In this document: piece by piece, positions 7,596 to 14,183 of the stretch
How positions within the stretch are numbered: the first letter of the stretch is position 1
Layout of the letters: each line of letters opens with the position of its first letter
The notes under the pieces: model-generated
What the model saw: the letters and a program-made list of their open reading frames with translations, nothing else
Told to the model about the DNA's origin: nothing
Database searches by the model: none
Assembly: GCA_946479905.1 (NCBI GenBank)
Contig: CAMLIA010000036.1
Location: 1 to 26,529 of the forward strand
DNA: 26,529 nt
Direction of reading: 5' to 3'
Source: an uncultured Frankiales bacterium
Lineage (GTDB): Bacteria; Actinomycetota; Actinomycetes; Mycobacteriales; SCTD01
Translations under genes and position numbers: made by a program

Positions 7596-7604
7596 GGGAG
7601 GAGG
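7596..7604 (+). promoter_or_regulatory. Strong Shine-Dalgarno deciding the TadE start
   Basis: GGGAGGAGG ends five bases before GTG 7610. The alternative in-frame GTG at 7604 overlaps this sequence and cannot use it, so 7610 is preferred. Confidence 0.65.
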
Positions 7605-7609
7605 TGCGC

Positions 7610-7966
7610 GTGGAACGGCCCAGAGATCAGGTCGGGGACGACGGGTACGCGACCGCGGAGGCGGCCGTGACGCTGCCCGCGCTGGTCGTCGTGCTCGGGC
7701 TTGCCGTCGGTGCGGTCGTCACCCTCGACGGCCAGCTCAGGTGCGTGGACGCGGCGCGGGCAGCCGCCCGCGTCGCGGCCCGGGGCGACAGCGACGCCGC
7801 CGTCGTGCGGGCCGGTGCGGAGGTGGCACCGGCGGGCGCAGCGGTGCAGGTCCGGCACCGGGACCAGGACGTGGAGGTGACGGTCACCGTCACCCTGCGA
7901 GCCGGGCGCTGGCTGCCGGGCATCCCGCTGCGGGCGTCGGCCGTGGCCGAGGCGGAGGGGCGGTGA
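7610..7966 (+). CDS. tadE: TadE-family pseudopilin (type IV pilus minor pilin)
   Basis: 118 residues from GTG 7610. A short basic/acidic leader ends in DDG (Gly12), followed by YATAEAAVTLPALVVVLGLAVGAVV. The pseudopilin pattern G/YATAE with Glu at +5 and the hydrophobic helix are intact. The rest is a small extracytoplasmic domain (AARVAARGDSDAAV...) typical of TadE. It is presumably processed by the prepilin peptidase and acts as a minor subunit in Tad pilus biogenesis. It overlaps the next gene by GTGA. Confidence 0.88.
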   Translation: MERPRDQVGDDGYATAEAAVTLPALVVVLGLAVGAVVTLDGQLRCVDAARAAARVAARGDSDAAVVRAGAEVAPAGAAVQVRHRDQDVEVTVTVTLRAGRWLPGIPLRASAVAEAEGR

Positions 7967-8295
7967 GCCGGGACCGCGGGTTCGCGACGGTGGCCGTGCT
8001 CGGGCTCGGCGCGGTGCTGCTGGCGCTGGCCGTCCTCGTGAGCGCGCTCGGCACGGTGGCGGTGGCCCGGCACCGGGCGGCCTCGGCGGCAGACCTGGCG
8101 GCGCTCGCCGGGGCTCGCCACGTCGTCGACGGCGGCGCGTGCCGGGCGGCGGCGCGGACCGCGCTGGCCCAGGCGGCGGCCCTCGAGAGCTGCCGGGTCG
8201 ACGGCCCCTCCGTGAGCGTTCAGGTCGGGGTGCGCGTGGGGACGTGGGGAACGGCCCGCGCCCGGGCCAGGGCAGGGCCGACGGGGACGAGGTGA
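7963..8295 (+). CDS. TadE-like protein of the helicase/secretion neighbourhood (Rv3654c type)
   Basis: 110 residues from GTG 7963. The N-terminus MSRDRGFATVAVLGLGAVLLALAV... has one membrane helix followed by the hallmark RHRAASAADLAALAGARH segment of the Rv3654c/TadG-like family and a short Ala/Arg-rich tail. At the position of the pseudopilin Glu+5 (if Gly6 is -1) there is Ala10 rather than Glu, so it is probably not a processed pilin. In many actinobacteria this gene ends the Tad operon and adjoins the DECH helicase; here the sortase pair separates them. Confidence 0.85.
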   Translation: MSRDRGFATVAVLGLGAVLLALAVLVSALGTVAVARHRAASAADLAALAGARHVVDGGACRAAARTALAQAAALESCRVDGPSVSVQVGVRVGTWGTARARARAGPTGTR

Positions 8296-8314
8296 CGCAG
8301 GGAACGGATCGGGA

Positions 8315-8369
8315 CTGCAGGACGTCCCTCCAGCGACCGATGCACGTCTGCAGGACATCAGGGGACATC
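8315..8369 (+). repeat. Direct-repeat cluster upstream of the sortase gene
   Basis: CTGCAGGACRTC occurs at 8315-8326 and 8348-8359, exactly 33 bp apart. The core GGACATC recurs at 8363-8369, 10 bp after the second core. The first copy is also inside GGGAC(n8)GTCCC. Spacings near whole helical turns suggest a regulator array; no known box is recognised. Confidence 0.5.
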
Positions 8370-8404
8370 TCCGCGCAAAGCCGCGTGGGGTTGGCTACCG
8401 CGCG

Positions 8405-8410
8405 TAACCT
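8405..8410 (+). promoter_or_regulatory. Candidate -10 (TAACCT) for the sortase operon
   Basis: TAACCT fits TANNNT and lies 35 bp after the direct-repeat cluster. The implied 5' leader is about 70 bases before ATG 8490. No good -35 is found at 17 bp (CGCGTG), consistent with activator dependence. The same hexamer occurs before hppA. Confidence 0.4.
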
Positions 8411-8489
8411 CGAGCGGTTCCCCTCGTTGGCCCGAGAGTGGACCTCGTGTCCGGTTCCACGCCCAGCACAGCAACAGGAGCAGCACCTC

Positions 8490-9209
8490 ATGGAGCCCTC
8501 GTTCATCACCCCGGCGGTGCCGGCGAGGCCGCGCGCCCTCGGCGCCCTGATCGGGGACTCGCTGCGGCGTCCCGGCGGGCGGCGCGCGCTCTCGGTGCTC
8601 TCCGTCGTGCTGTTCCTCGCGGGCGTCGCGATGTTCGCGTACCCGGTGGGGACGGACCTGTACAGCAAGTACCAGCAGGGCCACCTGAACAGCCAGTTCG
8701 GCAGCGACAAGCTCAAGGACGAGTACCGCACCCGCAGCATCCCGATCGGGTCGGCGCTGACCAGGCTGATCATCGACACCAAGGACATGAAGATCGACGT
8801 CCTCGTCGTGGAGGGCACCACGCCGGCCGCCCTGCGTGCCGGTGCGGGGCACTACCCCGGGACCCCACTGCCCGGTGAGAGGGGCAACGTCGGGATCGCC
8901 GGCCACCGCACCACCTTCGGGCGGCCCTTCAACCACATCGACGAGCTCAAGGTGGGCGACGAGGCCGTCCTCGAGACCCCGTTCAACCGGTTCCACTACA
9001 AGGTGATCGCGGGCTGGGGCACCGACGGTCACGCCTACCGGATCGTCGACCCGAGCGACTACTCCGTCGTGCAGAACGTCCCGGGCCACTCCTACCTGAC
9101 GCTCACGTCGTGCCACCCCAAGGGGAGCGCGAAGAAGCGCATCACGGTGCGGCTTGAGTTGCAGCCGAAGGAGACCGAGACCATCAAGCAGAAGGGGGGG
9201 TCGTCGTGA
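8490..9209 (+). CDS. srtE: Class E sortase
   Basis: 239 residues; a membrane-bound transpeptidase that cleaves a sorting motif and joins the protein to peptidoglycan. The N-terminal cytosolic stretch is followed by one membrane segment (about 33-51). The sortase barrel carries catalytic His139 (NVGIAGHRTTFG), Cys208 (LTLTSCHP) and Arg217 (KKRITVRLEL). The TxTxCHP signature and high-GC host indicate class E, which generally prefers LAXTG over LPXTG. ATG 8490 is preceded by AGGAG (8476-8480), nine bases away. The stop TGA shares one base with the next ATG, so the downstream surface protein is coupled to it. Placement between the Tad operon and its usual helicase neighbour is unusual. Confidence 0.92.
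   Translation: MEPSFITPAVPARPRALGALIGDSLRRPGGRRALSVLSVVLFLAGVAMFAYPVGTDLYSKYQQGHLNSQFGSDKLKDEYRTRSIPIGSALTRLIIDTKDMKIDVLVVEGTTPAALRAGAGHYPGTPLPGERGNVGIAGHRTTFGRPFNHIDELKVGDEAVLETPFNRFHYKVIAGWGTDGHAYRIVDPSDYSVVQNVPGHSYLTLTSCHPKGSAKKRITVRLELQPKETETIKQKGGSS
9194..9201 (+). promoter_or_regulatory. G7 tract at the surface-protein ribosome site, perfect complement of 6C RNA loops
   Basis: GGGGGGGT lies eight bases before ATG 9209, where the Shine-Dalgarno should be. It is the exact 8-base complement of the ACCCCCCC loops of the 6C RNA at 3403-3410 and 3479-3486, and is the only run of seven G I found on the plus strand of the window. Regulation by 6C is inference. Confidence 0.45.
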
Positions 9210-10474
9210 TGCGCACCGCAGACGCTCGCCGGGTCGCGTCCCGGGTCGGGGTCCTCGCCCTGCTGTCGTCCGCCGTCGTCGGTCTGACCGCGGGGACCGC
9301 GCTGGCTGCGGGCATCTCCTCGCCCCAGGACGGCACGGTGTACTCCTCGCCGACCACCGTGTCGGTCAGCGGCAGCTTCGCCGGCTGCTCCTCCATCGCC
9401 ACCTCCTGCCCCAGCGGCACCCTGACCGTGACCGACCCGACGGGCACGACGGCGGGGTCGACGAGCAAGACCGCGTCGCGGGGCAGCAGCTCGACCACGC
9501 TGTCGCTCAGCGTCGACACCGGCTCCGCGAGCGCCCACCCCAACGGCGCCTGGACCGTCACGCTGAAGTCCGGGTCGACGACCTCGACGTCGCACTACTA
9601 CACCAACTTCGCCCCCGCGACGCCGAGCGGGTTCACGGCCTCGACGACGAGCGGGGACTCCCACCAGGTCTTCCTCACGTGGGACAAGGGCGCCGAGCCC
9701 GACCTGCAGGCCTACACGCTCTACAACGGCAACGGCAACGTCCTGCAGAGCGGCATCGACCCGGGGTCGGCCTGCAGCGGGTCGTCCTGCCAGTACACGC
9801 TGTACTACGACAACGCGAACCCCGGGACGTACAGCTACAGCTACGCGCTGTCGGTCTCGCGCAGCGGTGGCTGCCCCTCCGGCTCCTGCCCGACGCTGGA
9901 GTCCGACAAGACGCCGACCGCGAGCGCCACGCTCACGACGCCCAAGCCTCCCGCGCCGTCGCCCACCCCGGCGCCGTCGTCGGCAGGCGGCACCACCGGG
10001 GGCGGCACGAGCAGCACGACGGGCGGGGGCGCCGGCTCGTCAGGCGGGTCCACGTCCGGTGGCTCGACGGGGTCCGGCAGCACGAGCGCCGGGACCACGA
10101 CCGGCGGCACGACGAGCGCGTCGCCGATCCCGCTGCCCACACTGGACCCGGGCATCCAGAAGCGCGCGTTCGCGCTGAACTTCAGCAACTTCTCGGCCAG
10201 CCTCGGCATCCCGAAGCTGCCGCCGCTGCCGCGCACGACGATCACGCTGCCGGGCAGCGGCGAGGGCGCCCTGCCGCAGGGCACCTACCAGCCCACGCTG
10301 CCGTACCAGGCCGCCACCGAGACCACGCACTCGAAGAGCCTCGTCGGCAACCCGATCAGCTCGTTCACCAGCGTGAACCCGCGCAAGCTCTGGCCGATGA
10401 TCGCCATGGCGCTGGTGCTGTTCCTGGCCGCCGCCCACCTGCGCAGGTGGGTCGGCAGCCACGTGGAGGACTAG
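9209..10474 (+). CDS. Secreted membrane-anchored surface protein with Ig/FnIII-like domains, sortase-linked
   Basis: 421 residues from ATG 9209 (GTG 9206 is possible). A signal peptide runs to about residue 33 (AGTALA/A). An Ig-like beta domain (about 35-132, SPQDGTVYSSPTTVSVSG...) is followed by an FnIII-like domain (about 136-243, PATPSGFTASTTSGDSHQVFLTWDKGAEPDLQAYTLY) with paired Cys. A Ser/Thr/Gly/Pro linker covers 245-310, then a low-complexity neck, a membrane helix (about 394-410) and the basic tail HLRRWVGSHVED. No LPXTG or LAXTG motif precedes the helix; LPRTT at 340-344 is too far inside. It is therefore likely a membrane protein rather than a sortase substrate. It is coupled to the sortase gene and may be a partner or helper. 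Its TAG stop overlaps the stop of the convergent next gene within one CTAG. I do not recognise a named family. Confidence 0.85.
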   Translation: MRTADARRVASRVGVLALLSSAVVGLTAGTALAAGISSPQDGTVYSSPTTVSVSGSFAGCSSIATSCPSGTLTVTDPTGTTAGSTSKTASRGSSSTTLSLSVDTGSASAHPNGAWTVTLKSGSTTSTSHYYTNFAPATPSGFTASTTSGDSHQVFLTWDKGAEPDLQAYTLYNGNGNVLQSGIDPGSACSGSSCQYTLYYDNANPGTYSYSYALSVSRSGGCPSGSCPTLESDKTPTASATLTTPKPPAPSPTPAPSSAGGTTGGGTSSTTGGGAGSSGGSTSGGSTGSGSTSAGTTTGGTTSASPIPLPTLDPGIQKRAFALNFSNFSASLGIPKLPPLPRTTITLPGSGEGALPQGTYQPTLPYQAATETTHSKSLVGNPISSFTSVNPRKLWPMIAMALVLFLAAAHLRRWVGSHVED

Positions 10475-10815
10475 CTCCGGGAGGTGTGCTTGCCGGTGCG
10501 GGTCCGCGCATCGGTCGGGTAGGGGTCCGTGACCGTGCCCTCGGACACCTGGGCGCGCAGCCGCGCGTTCTCCTCGGCGAGCTGCGAGCGCTCGAGGACC
10601 CGCCGGTCCCGGCGACCCAGGATCCCGGCGACCATGAGCGCGATGCCGGTCATCCCGACGATGCCGACGACGGCGCCGACGAGGAACACGCCGAGCGTGG
10701 TCATGTCCCACGCCTGGCCGAAGGCGGCGACGGTGGCGGGGTCGGTGTTGTGCAGCGCGACGGCGACGCCGACGGCGCCGGCAGCGAGAGCGAGCAGCAG
10801 ACCAAGGGGGAGCAT
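10471..10815 (-). CDS. Small two-helix membrane protein, LapA-domain-like
   Basis: 114 residues. Two hydrophobic helices (about 2-20 and 38-65, the second ending GILGRRDRRVLERS) are separated by HNTDPATVAAFGQAWDMTTLGVFLVGAVVG. A short coiled-coil stretch (LAEENARLRAQVSEG) and a polar basic tail follow. The two helices with an N-x-x-P/V-T-like loop and a C-terminal coiled coil resemble LapA/DUF1049 proteins. ATG at 10815 has a perfect AGGAGG five bases upstream (plus-strand 10821-10826). It lies 31 bp downstream of the helicase on the same strand and is probably co-transcribed. Function unknown. Confidence 0.75.
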   Translation of the reverse strand: MLPLGLLLALAAGAVGVAVALHNTDPATVAAFGQAWDMTTLGVFLVGAVVGIVGMTGIALMVAGILGRRDRRVLERSQLAEENARLRAQVSEGTVTDPYPTDARTRTGKHTSRS

Positions 10816-10846
10816 GAGGACCTCCTAGAGGACAGGTGGTCCACAC

Positions 10847-13159
10847 CTACCCAGCAAGCTCGCGGGCAAGCCCGCTGGCCAGCACCGCGGCCAGCAGCCG
10901 CACCGCACCGGCCTTGTCGAGCGGCTCGTTGCCGTTGCCGCACTTGGGGGACTGCACGCAGGACGGGCACCCGGACGAGCACTCGCAGGAGGCGATCGCG
11001 TCCCGGGTCGCGGCCAGCCAGGCCGCTGCTCGCGCGTGCCCCCGCTCGGCGAAGCCCGCGCCGCCGGGATGACCGTCGTAGACGAACACCGTGGCCTGGC
11101 CGGTGTCCTCGTGCAGCGCGGTCGACACCCCGCCGATGTCCCAGCGGTCGCACGTGGCGAACAGCGGCAGCAGGCCGATGGCGGCGTGCTCCGCGGCGTG
11201 CGCCGCACCCGGCACGTCGGCCCACTCCAGGCCGACGGAGGCCAGCAGGTCTGCGCTGAGCGTGTACCAGACGGCCTTGGTGCGCAGCTGGCGCGGCGGC
11301 AGGTCCAGGGGCTCCTCCCCGAGCACCTCGCCCGAGCCGAGCCGCTTCTTGAGGTAGCCGACGACCTGGTGGGTCACGTCCACCGACCCGAAGGACAGCG
11401 TGACGTCGTCGAAGACGGCCGTGCGCAGCGTCTCGGCGATCCGGATGTCGGTGACCTCGCGGGCGGAGGTGCTGTAGTCCGGGTCGTCCGCGCGCACCAG
11501 GGCGACGGCCTCCTCGAGGTCGAGGCGCTCCACGACGTAGCTCTCGCCCTGGTGCAGGTAGACCGCACCGGTGTGGGCCTGGGAGTGCGCCGAGCTGTGG
11601 TCCACCGTGCCGAGCAGCCGGCCCGTGGCCGACTCCACCAGCCGCACGGGGGGACCACCGGCGCCGCGCAGGTCGGCGTCGGGCCGGTCCCGCGAGGTCC
11701 AGAACCACCCCTTGGCCCGGTGCCGCAGCAACCCCCGCCGGACGAGGTCGGGAAGGACGTCCTCGGCACCCGGGAACAGCGGGAGGTCCGCGTCGGTGAG
11801 CGGCAGCTCGGCGGCGGCGCAGCACAGGTGCGGCGCCAGCACGTAGGGGTTGGAGGGGTCCAGGACGGTGGCCTCGACCGGCCGCCCGAACAGCGCCTCC
11901 GGGTGGTGCACGAGGTAGGTGTCCAGCGGGTCGTCCCTCGCCACGAACACGGCCAGCGCGCCCTGCCCGGCGCGGCCGGCGCGGCCTGCCTGCTGCCAGA
12001 CCGAGGCGACCGTCCCCGGCCAGCCGCTGAGCACCACGGCGTCCAGCCCGGCGACGTCCACCCCGAGCTCGAGGGCGTTCGTCGCGGCCACCCCCAGCAG
12101 GTCCCCCGACTGCAGGCGGCGCTCCAGCTCGCGGCGCTCCTCGGGCAGGTAGCCGGAGCGGTAGGCGGCCACCCGGCGCCCGAGGTCCTCGGCCACCTCG
12201 ACCACGGCCCGCCGGGCGTTCACGGCCACGGCTTCCGCCCCCCGGCGGGACCGGACGAACGCGATCGTGCGGGCCCCTTCGACGACGAGGTCGGCGAGCA
12301 GGTCGCCGGTCTCCGCGGTCGCCGAGCGCCGCACCGGGGCCCCGTGCTCCCCGGCGTAGTCCTTCTGCAGGGGCGGCTCCCAGAGCGCGAACTCGGTCGG
12401 GCCGCGCGGCGAGGCGTCGTCGGAGACCGGTACGACGGACAGCCCGGTCAGCCGCGCCGCCGACGCCTCGGGCTCGCTGGCCGTGGCCGAGGCGAGGAGG
12501 AACACCGGAGAGGAGCCGTACCGGGCGCACACCCGGCGCAGCCGCCGGATCACCTGTGCGACGTGGCTGCCGAAGACCCCGCGGTAGGTGTGGCACTCGT
12601 CGATGACGACGAACCGCAGCCCGCGCAGCAGGCGGCTGAAGTCGGCGTGCCGCGGGAGGACGGCCCGGTGCAGCATGTCGGGGTTGGTCAGCACGAAGGA
12701 GCCGAACCGGCGCACCCAGTCGCGGTCCTCGTACGACGTGTCCCCGTCGAGGGTCGCCGCCCGCACCTGGGTGAGGTTCAGCGCCCGGACGGCCCGCAGC
12801 TGGTCGGTCGCGAGCGCCTTGGTCGGGGACAGGTAGAGCGCGGTGGCCCGCTCGTCCTCGAGCAGGGCGGACAGCACCGGCAGCAGGTAGGCCAGCGACT
12901 TCCCGGACGCGGTCCCCGTGGCGACGACCACGGACTGGCCCCCGCGGGCGAGGTCGGCCGCCTGCGCCTGGTGCTCCCACGGTGCCGGCACGCCCTGCAG
13001 CCCGAGTCGGTCCACGAGCAGCTGAGGCACCCACACCGGCCAGTCGGCTCGGCGGCCGGTGCGCGCGGGGACGTGCTCGACGTGCGTGACCCGCTCGCGC
13101 CGGGTGGGGTCGAGGAGCAGCCGCTGCAGCAGCGAGCTGGTAGGCAGGGGGGACGGCAT
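10847..13159 (-). CDS. MrfA/Hrq1-type superfamily 2 DECH-box helicase with C-terminal Cys cluster
   Basis: 770 residues from ATG at 13159. Walker A is ATGTASGKS (80-88, Lys87), motif Ia is SPTKALATDQ, and motif II is DECH (187-190). Motif III is LLASATASEP, the second RecA domain has the IAFVRSRRGAE and ATNALELGVDVAGLDAVVL segments, and motif VI is WQQAGRAGRAGQ. The C-terminal DUF1998-like zinc region has five Cys (725, 727, 731, 734, 740; CECSSGCPSC...PKC). The Bacillus relative MrfA is a 3'-5' helicase needed for repair of mitomycin C damage, so a DNA-repair role is likely. This is the helicase that names the actinobacterial 'helicase/secretion neighbourhood'; here it is separated from the Tad genes by the sortase pair and the LapA-like gene. 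It is divergent from bldG across 122 bp. Confidence 0.93.
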   Translation of the reverse strand: MPSPLPTSSLLQRLLLDPTRRERVTHVEHVPARTGRRADWPVWVPQLLVDRLGLQGVPAPWEHQAQAADLARGGQSVVVATGTASGKSLAYLLPVLSALLEDERATALYLSPTKALATDQLRAVRALNLTQVRAATLDGDTSYEDRDWVRRFGSFVLTNPDMLHRAVLPRHADFSRLLRGLRFVVIDECHTYRGVFGSHVAQVIRRLRRVCARYGSSPVFLLASATASEPEASAARLTGLSVVPVSDDASPRGPTEFALWEPPLQKDYAGEHGAPVRRSATAETGDLLADLVVEGARTIAFVRSRRGAEAVAVNARRAVVEVAEDLGRRVAAYRSGYLPEERRELERRLQSGDLLGVAATNALELGVDVAGLDAVVLSGWPGTVASVWQQAGRAGRAGQGALAVFVARDDPLDTYLVHHPEALFGRPVEATVLDPSNPYVLAPHLCCAAAELPLTDADLPLFPGAEDVLPDLVRRGLLRHRAKGWFWTSRDRPDADLRGAGGPPVRLVESATGRLLGTVDHSSAHSQAHTGAVYLHQGESYVVERLDLEEAVALVRADDPDYSTSAREVTDIRIAETLRTAVFDDVTLSFGSVDVTHQVVGYLKKRLGSGEVLGEEPLDLPPRQLRTKAVWYTLSADLLASVGLEWADVPGAAHAAEHAAIGLLPLFATCDRWDIGGVSTALHEDTGQATVFVYDGHPGGAGFAERGHARAAAWLAATRDAIASCECSSGCPSCVQSPKCGNGNEPLDKAGAVRLLAAVLASGLARELAG

Positions 13160-13228
13160 GACGGTTCCATCCTCGCGGACCTGGCCCCCGGGGTGGCGAA
13201 GCGGTTAGATCGTCATGGCGACGGGTAC

Positions 13229-13245
13229 GGGCGGCTCGACCGCCC
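13229..13245 (+). other. Hairpin in the bldG leader
   Basis: GGGCGG-CTCGA-CCGCCC is a perfect 6-bp stem with a five-base loop, 36 bases before the bldG GTG. It would lie in the 5' leader if transcription starts near TTAGAT (13205-13210), which is only a weak -10 candidate. The remaining helicase/bldG gap shows nothing else clear. Confidence 0.35.
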
Positions 13246-13281
13246 CGACCCTGACTTCGCACCGACCTGGAGGAGCACGCC

Positions 13282-13623
13282 GTGGACCTGTCTCTGGAAG
13301 ACCGCACCGAGGGCGACCGGACCGTCGTCGTGGTCGGCGGTGAGATCGACGTCTACACGGCACCGAAGCTGCGCGAGAAGCTCATCGACCTCGTGAGCGC
13401 CGGCAACTACCACCTGGTGGTGGACATGGAAGCCGTGGAGTTCCTCGACTCGACCGGCCTCGGTGTCCTCGTCGGCGGGCTCAAGCGGGTCCGCGCGCAC
13501 GAGGGCAGCCTGCGCCTGGTCTGCACCCAGGAGCGGATCCTGAAGATCTTCCGGATCACCGGCCTGACCAAGGTCTTCCCGATCCACGCCACCGTCGACG
13601 AGGCCGTCGCGGCCACCGACTGA
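13282..13623 (+). CDS. bldG: Anti-sigma factor antagonist BldG (STAS domain)
   Basis: 113 residues; a single STAS domain that binds an anti-sigma factor in its unphosphorylated form and releases the sigma factor. The sequence is close to Streptomyces BldG over its whole length, including [16 protein letters not shown] and [17 protein letters not shown]. The phosphorylation site lies in [12 protein letters not shown] with Ser57. GTG 13282 is preceded by GGAGGAG (13269-13275), six bases away. The ATPase-fold partner follows 20 bp downstream, as in Streptomyces (SCO3549/SCO3548). In Streptomyces BldG is needed for aerial growth and antibiotic production; in other actinobacteria a stress-signalling role is likely. 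Confidence 0.95.
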   Translation: MDLSLEDRTEGDRTVVVVGGEIDVYTAPKLREKLIDLVSAGNYHLVVDMEAVEFLDSTGLGVLVGGLKRVRAHEGSLRLVCTQERILKIFRITGLTKVFPIHATVDEAVAATD

Positions 13624-13643
13624 CGCGGGAGCAGAACCCCCGA

Positions 13644-14066
13644 GTGAGCACGGTCGAGCTCCAGCTCCCCCCGCACCCCCACCACGTCCGCACCGCCCGG
13701 CTCGTCGGCGTCGCCGCGGCCCGCCGCGCCGGGCTCTCCGACGAGCTCGTCGACGAGCTGCGCTGGGCCGTCGGTGAGGCCTGCTCGCGGGCGGTCGCCC
13801 TGCACGCCGCGCACGCCCCGGACGCTCCGGTGCGGGTGCTGCTGCGCGAGGACGTCGCCGGCCTCACCGTCGAGGTCGTCGACCAGGGCCCGGAGGGACC
13901 TCCTCAGGACGACACGGATCCCGCGACGCTGTTCGAGGGCGACCAGGTGGACCCCCGGGTGTCGCTGGCCGTCCTCGGCGGTCTCGTCGACGACGTGGAG
14001 ATCACCTCGTCCGCGACGGGGACCACCGTCCGGCTGCGCTGGCCGCTGCCGCCCCGGCCGGTCTGA
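13644..14066 (+). CDS. BldG-partner anti-sigma factor / ATP-binding protein (SCO3548-like, HATPase fold) with altered N-box
   Basis: 140 residues. The fold follows RsbW/SpoIIAB: HVRTARLVGVAAARRAGL, then helix ELRWAVGEACSRAV corresponding to the N-box, then G1-like VVDQGPEG (80-85) and a C-terminal SLAVLGGLVDDVEI strand-helix corresponding to G2. The N-box has Glu45 but Arg49 where the Mg-binding Asn is expected (ExxxN), and the G2 GLGL pattern is reduced. ATP binding and kinase action on BldG Ser57 may therefore be changed or lost. Start GTG 13644 has only GGGAG at 12 bases, and bldG is just upstream, so it is probably co-transcribed. Confidence 0.85.
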   Translation: MSTVELQLPPHPHHVRTARLVGVAAARRAGLSDELVDELRWAVGEACSRAVALHAAHAPDAPVRVLLREDVAGLTVEVVDQGPEGPPQDDTDPATLFEGDQVDPRVSLAVLGGLVDDVEITSSATGTTVRLRWPLPPRPV

Positions 14067-14105
14067 CCTGCGCATGTCGGTGTGAACCTGACCACAGTGA
14101 CCCTG

Positions 14106-14111
14106 TAACCT
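14106..14111 (+). promoter_or_regulatory. Candidate -10 (TAACCT) for hppA
   Basis: TAACCT, with TGAACC at 14083-14088 as a poor -35 at a 17-bp spacing. The implied leader is about 65 bases before GTG 14184. The rest of the 117-bp gap contains no further clear signal. Confidence 0.45.
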
Positions 14112-14174
14112 CCCTCGCGCTCGGCCGCTCGACAGCTGGGGCGGCCCCGCGGGCGCGTGCCCGCACCAACTTTC

Positions 14175-14180
14175 GGAGGA
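14175..14180 (+). promoter_or_regulatory. Shine-Dalgarno deciding the hppA start
   Basis: GGAGGA lies three bases before GTG 14184 and 12 bases before the alternative GTG 14193. The closer one is slightly tight but better, and gives an N-terminus of usual length. A start upstream at 14157 would ignore this site. Confidence 0.55.
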
Positions 14181-14183
14181 CGC

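Noticed and set aside
8311..8328. GGGAC(n8)GTCCC as terminator of the Tad operon
   Set aside because: The stem is only five base pairs with no T tract; it is better explained as part of the repeat cluster before the sortase gene.
10230..10245. LPRTT in the sortase-linked protein as a sorting motif
   Set aside because: It lies about 50 residues before the membrane helix and lacks the final Gly; sorting motifs stand directly before the helix.
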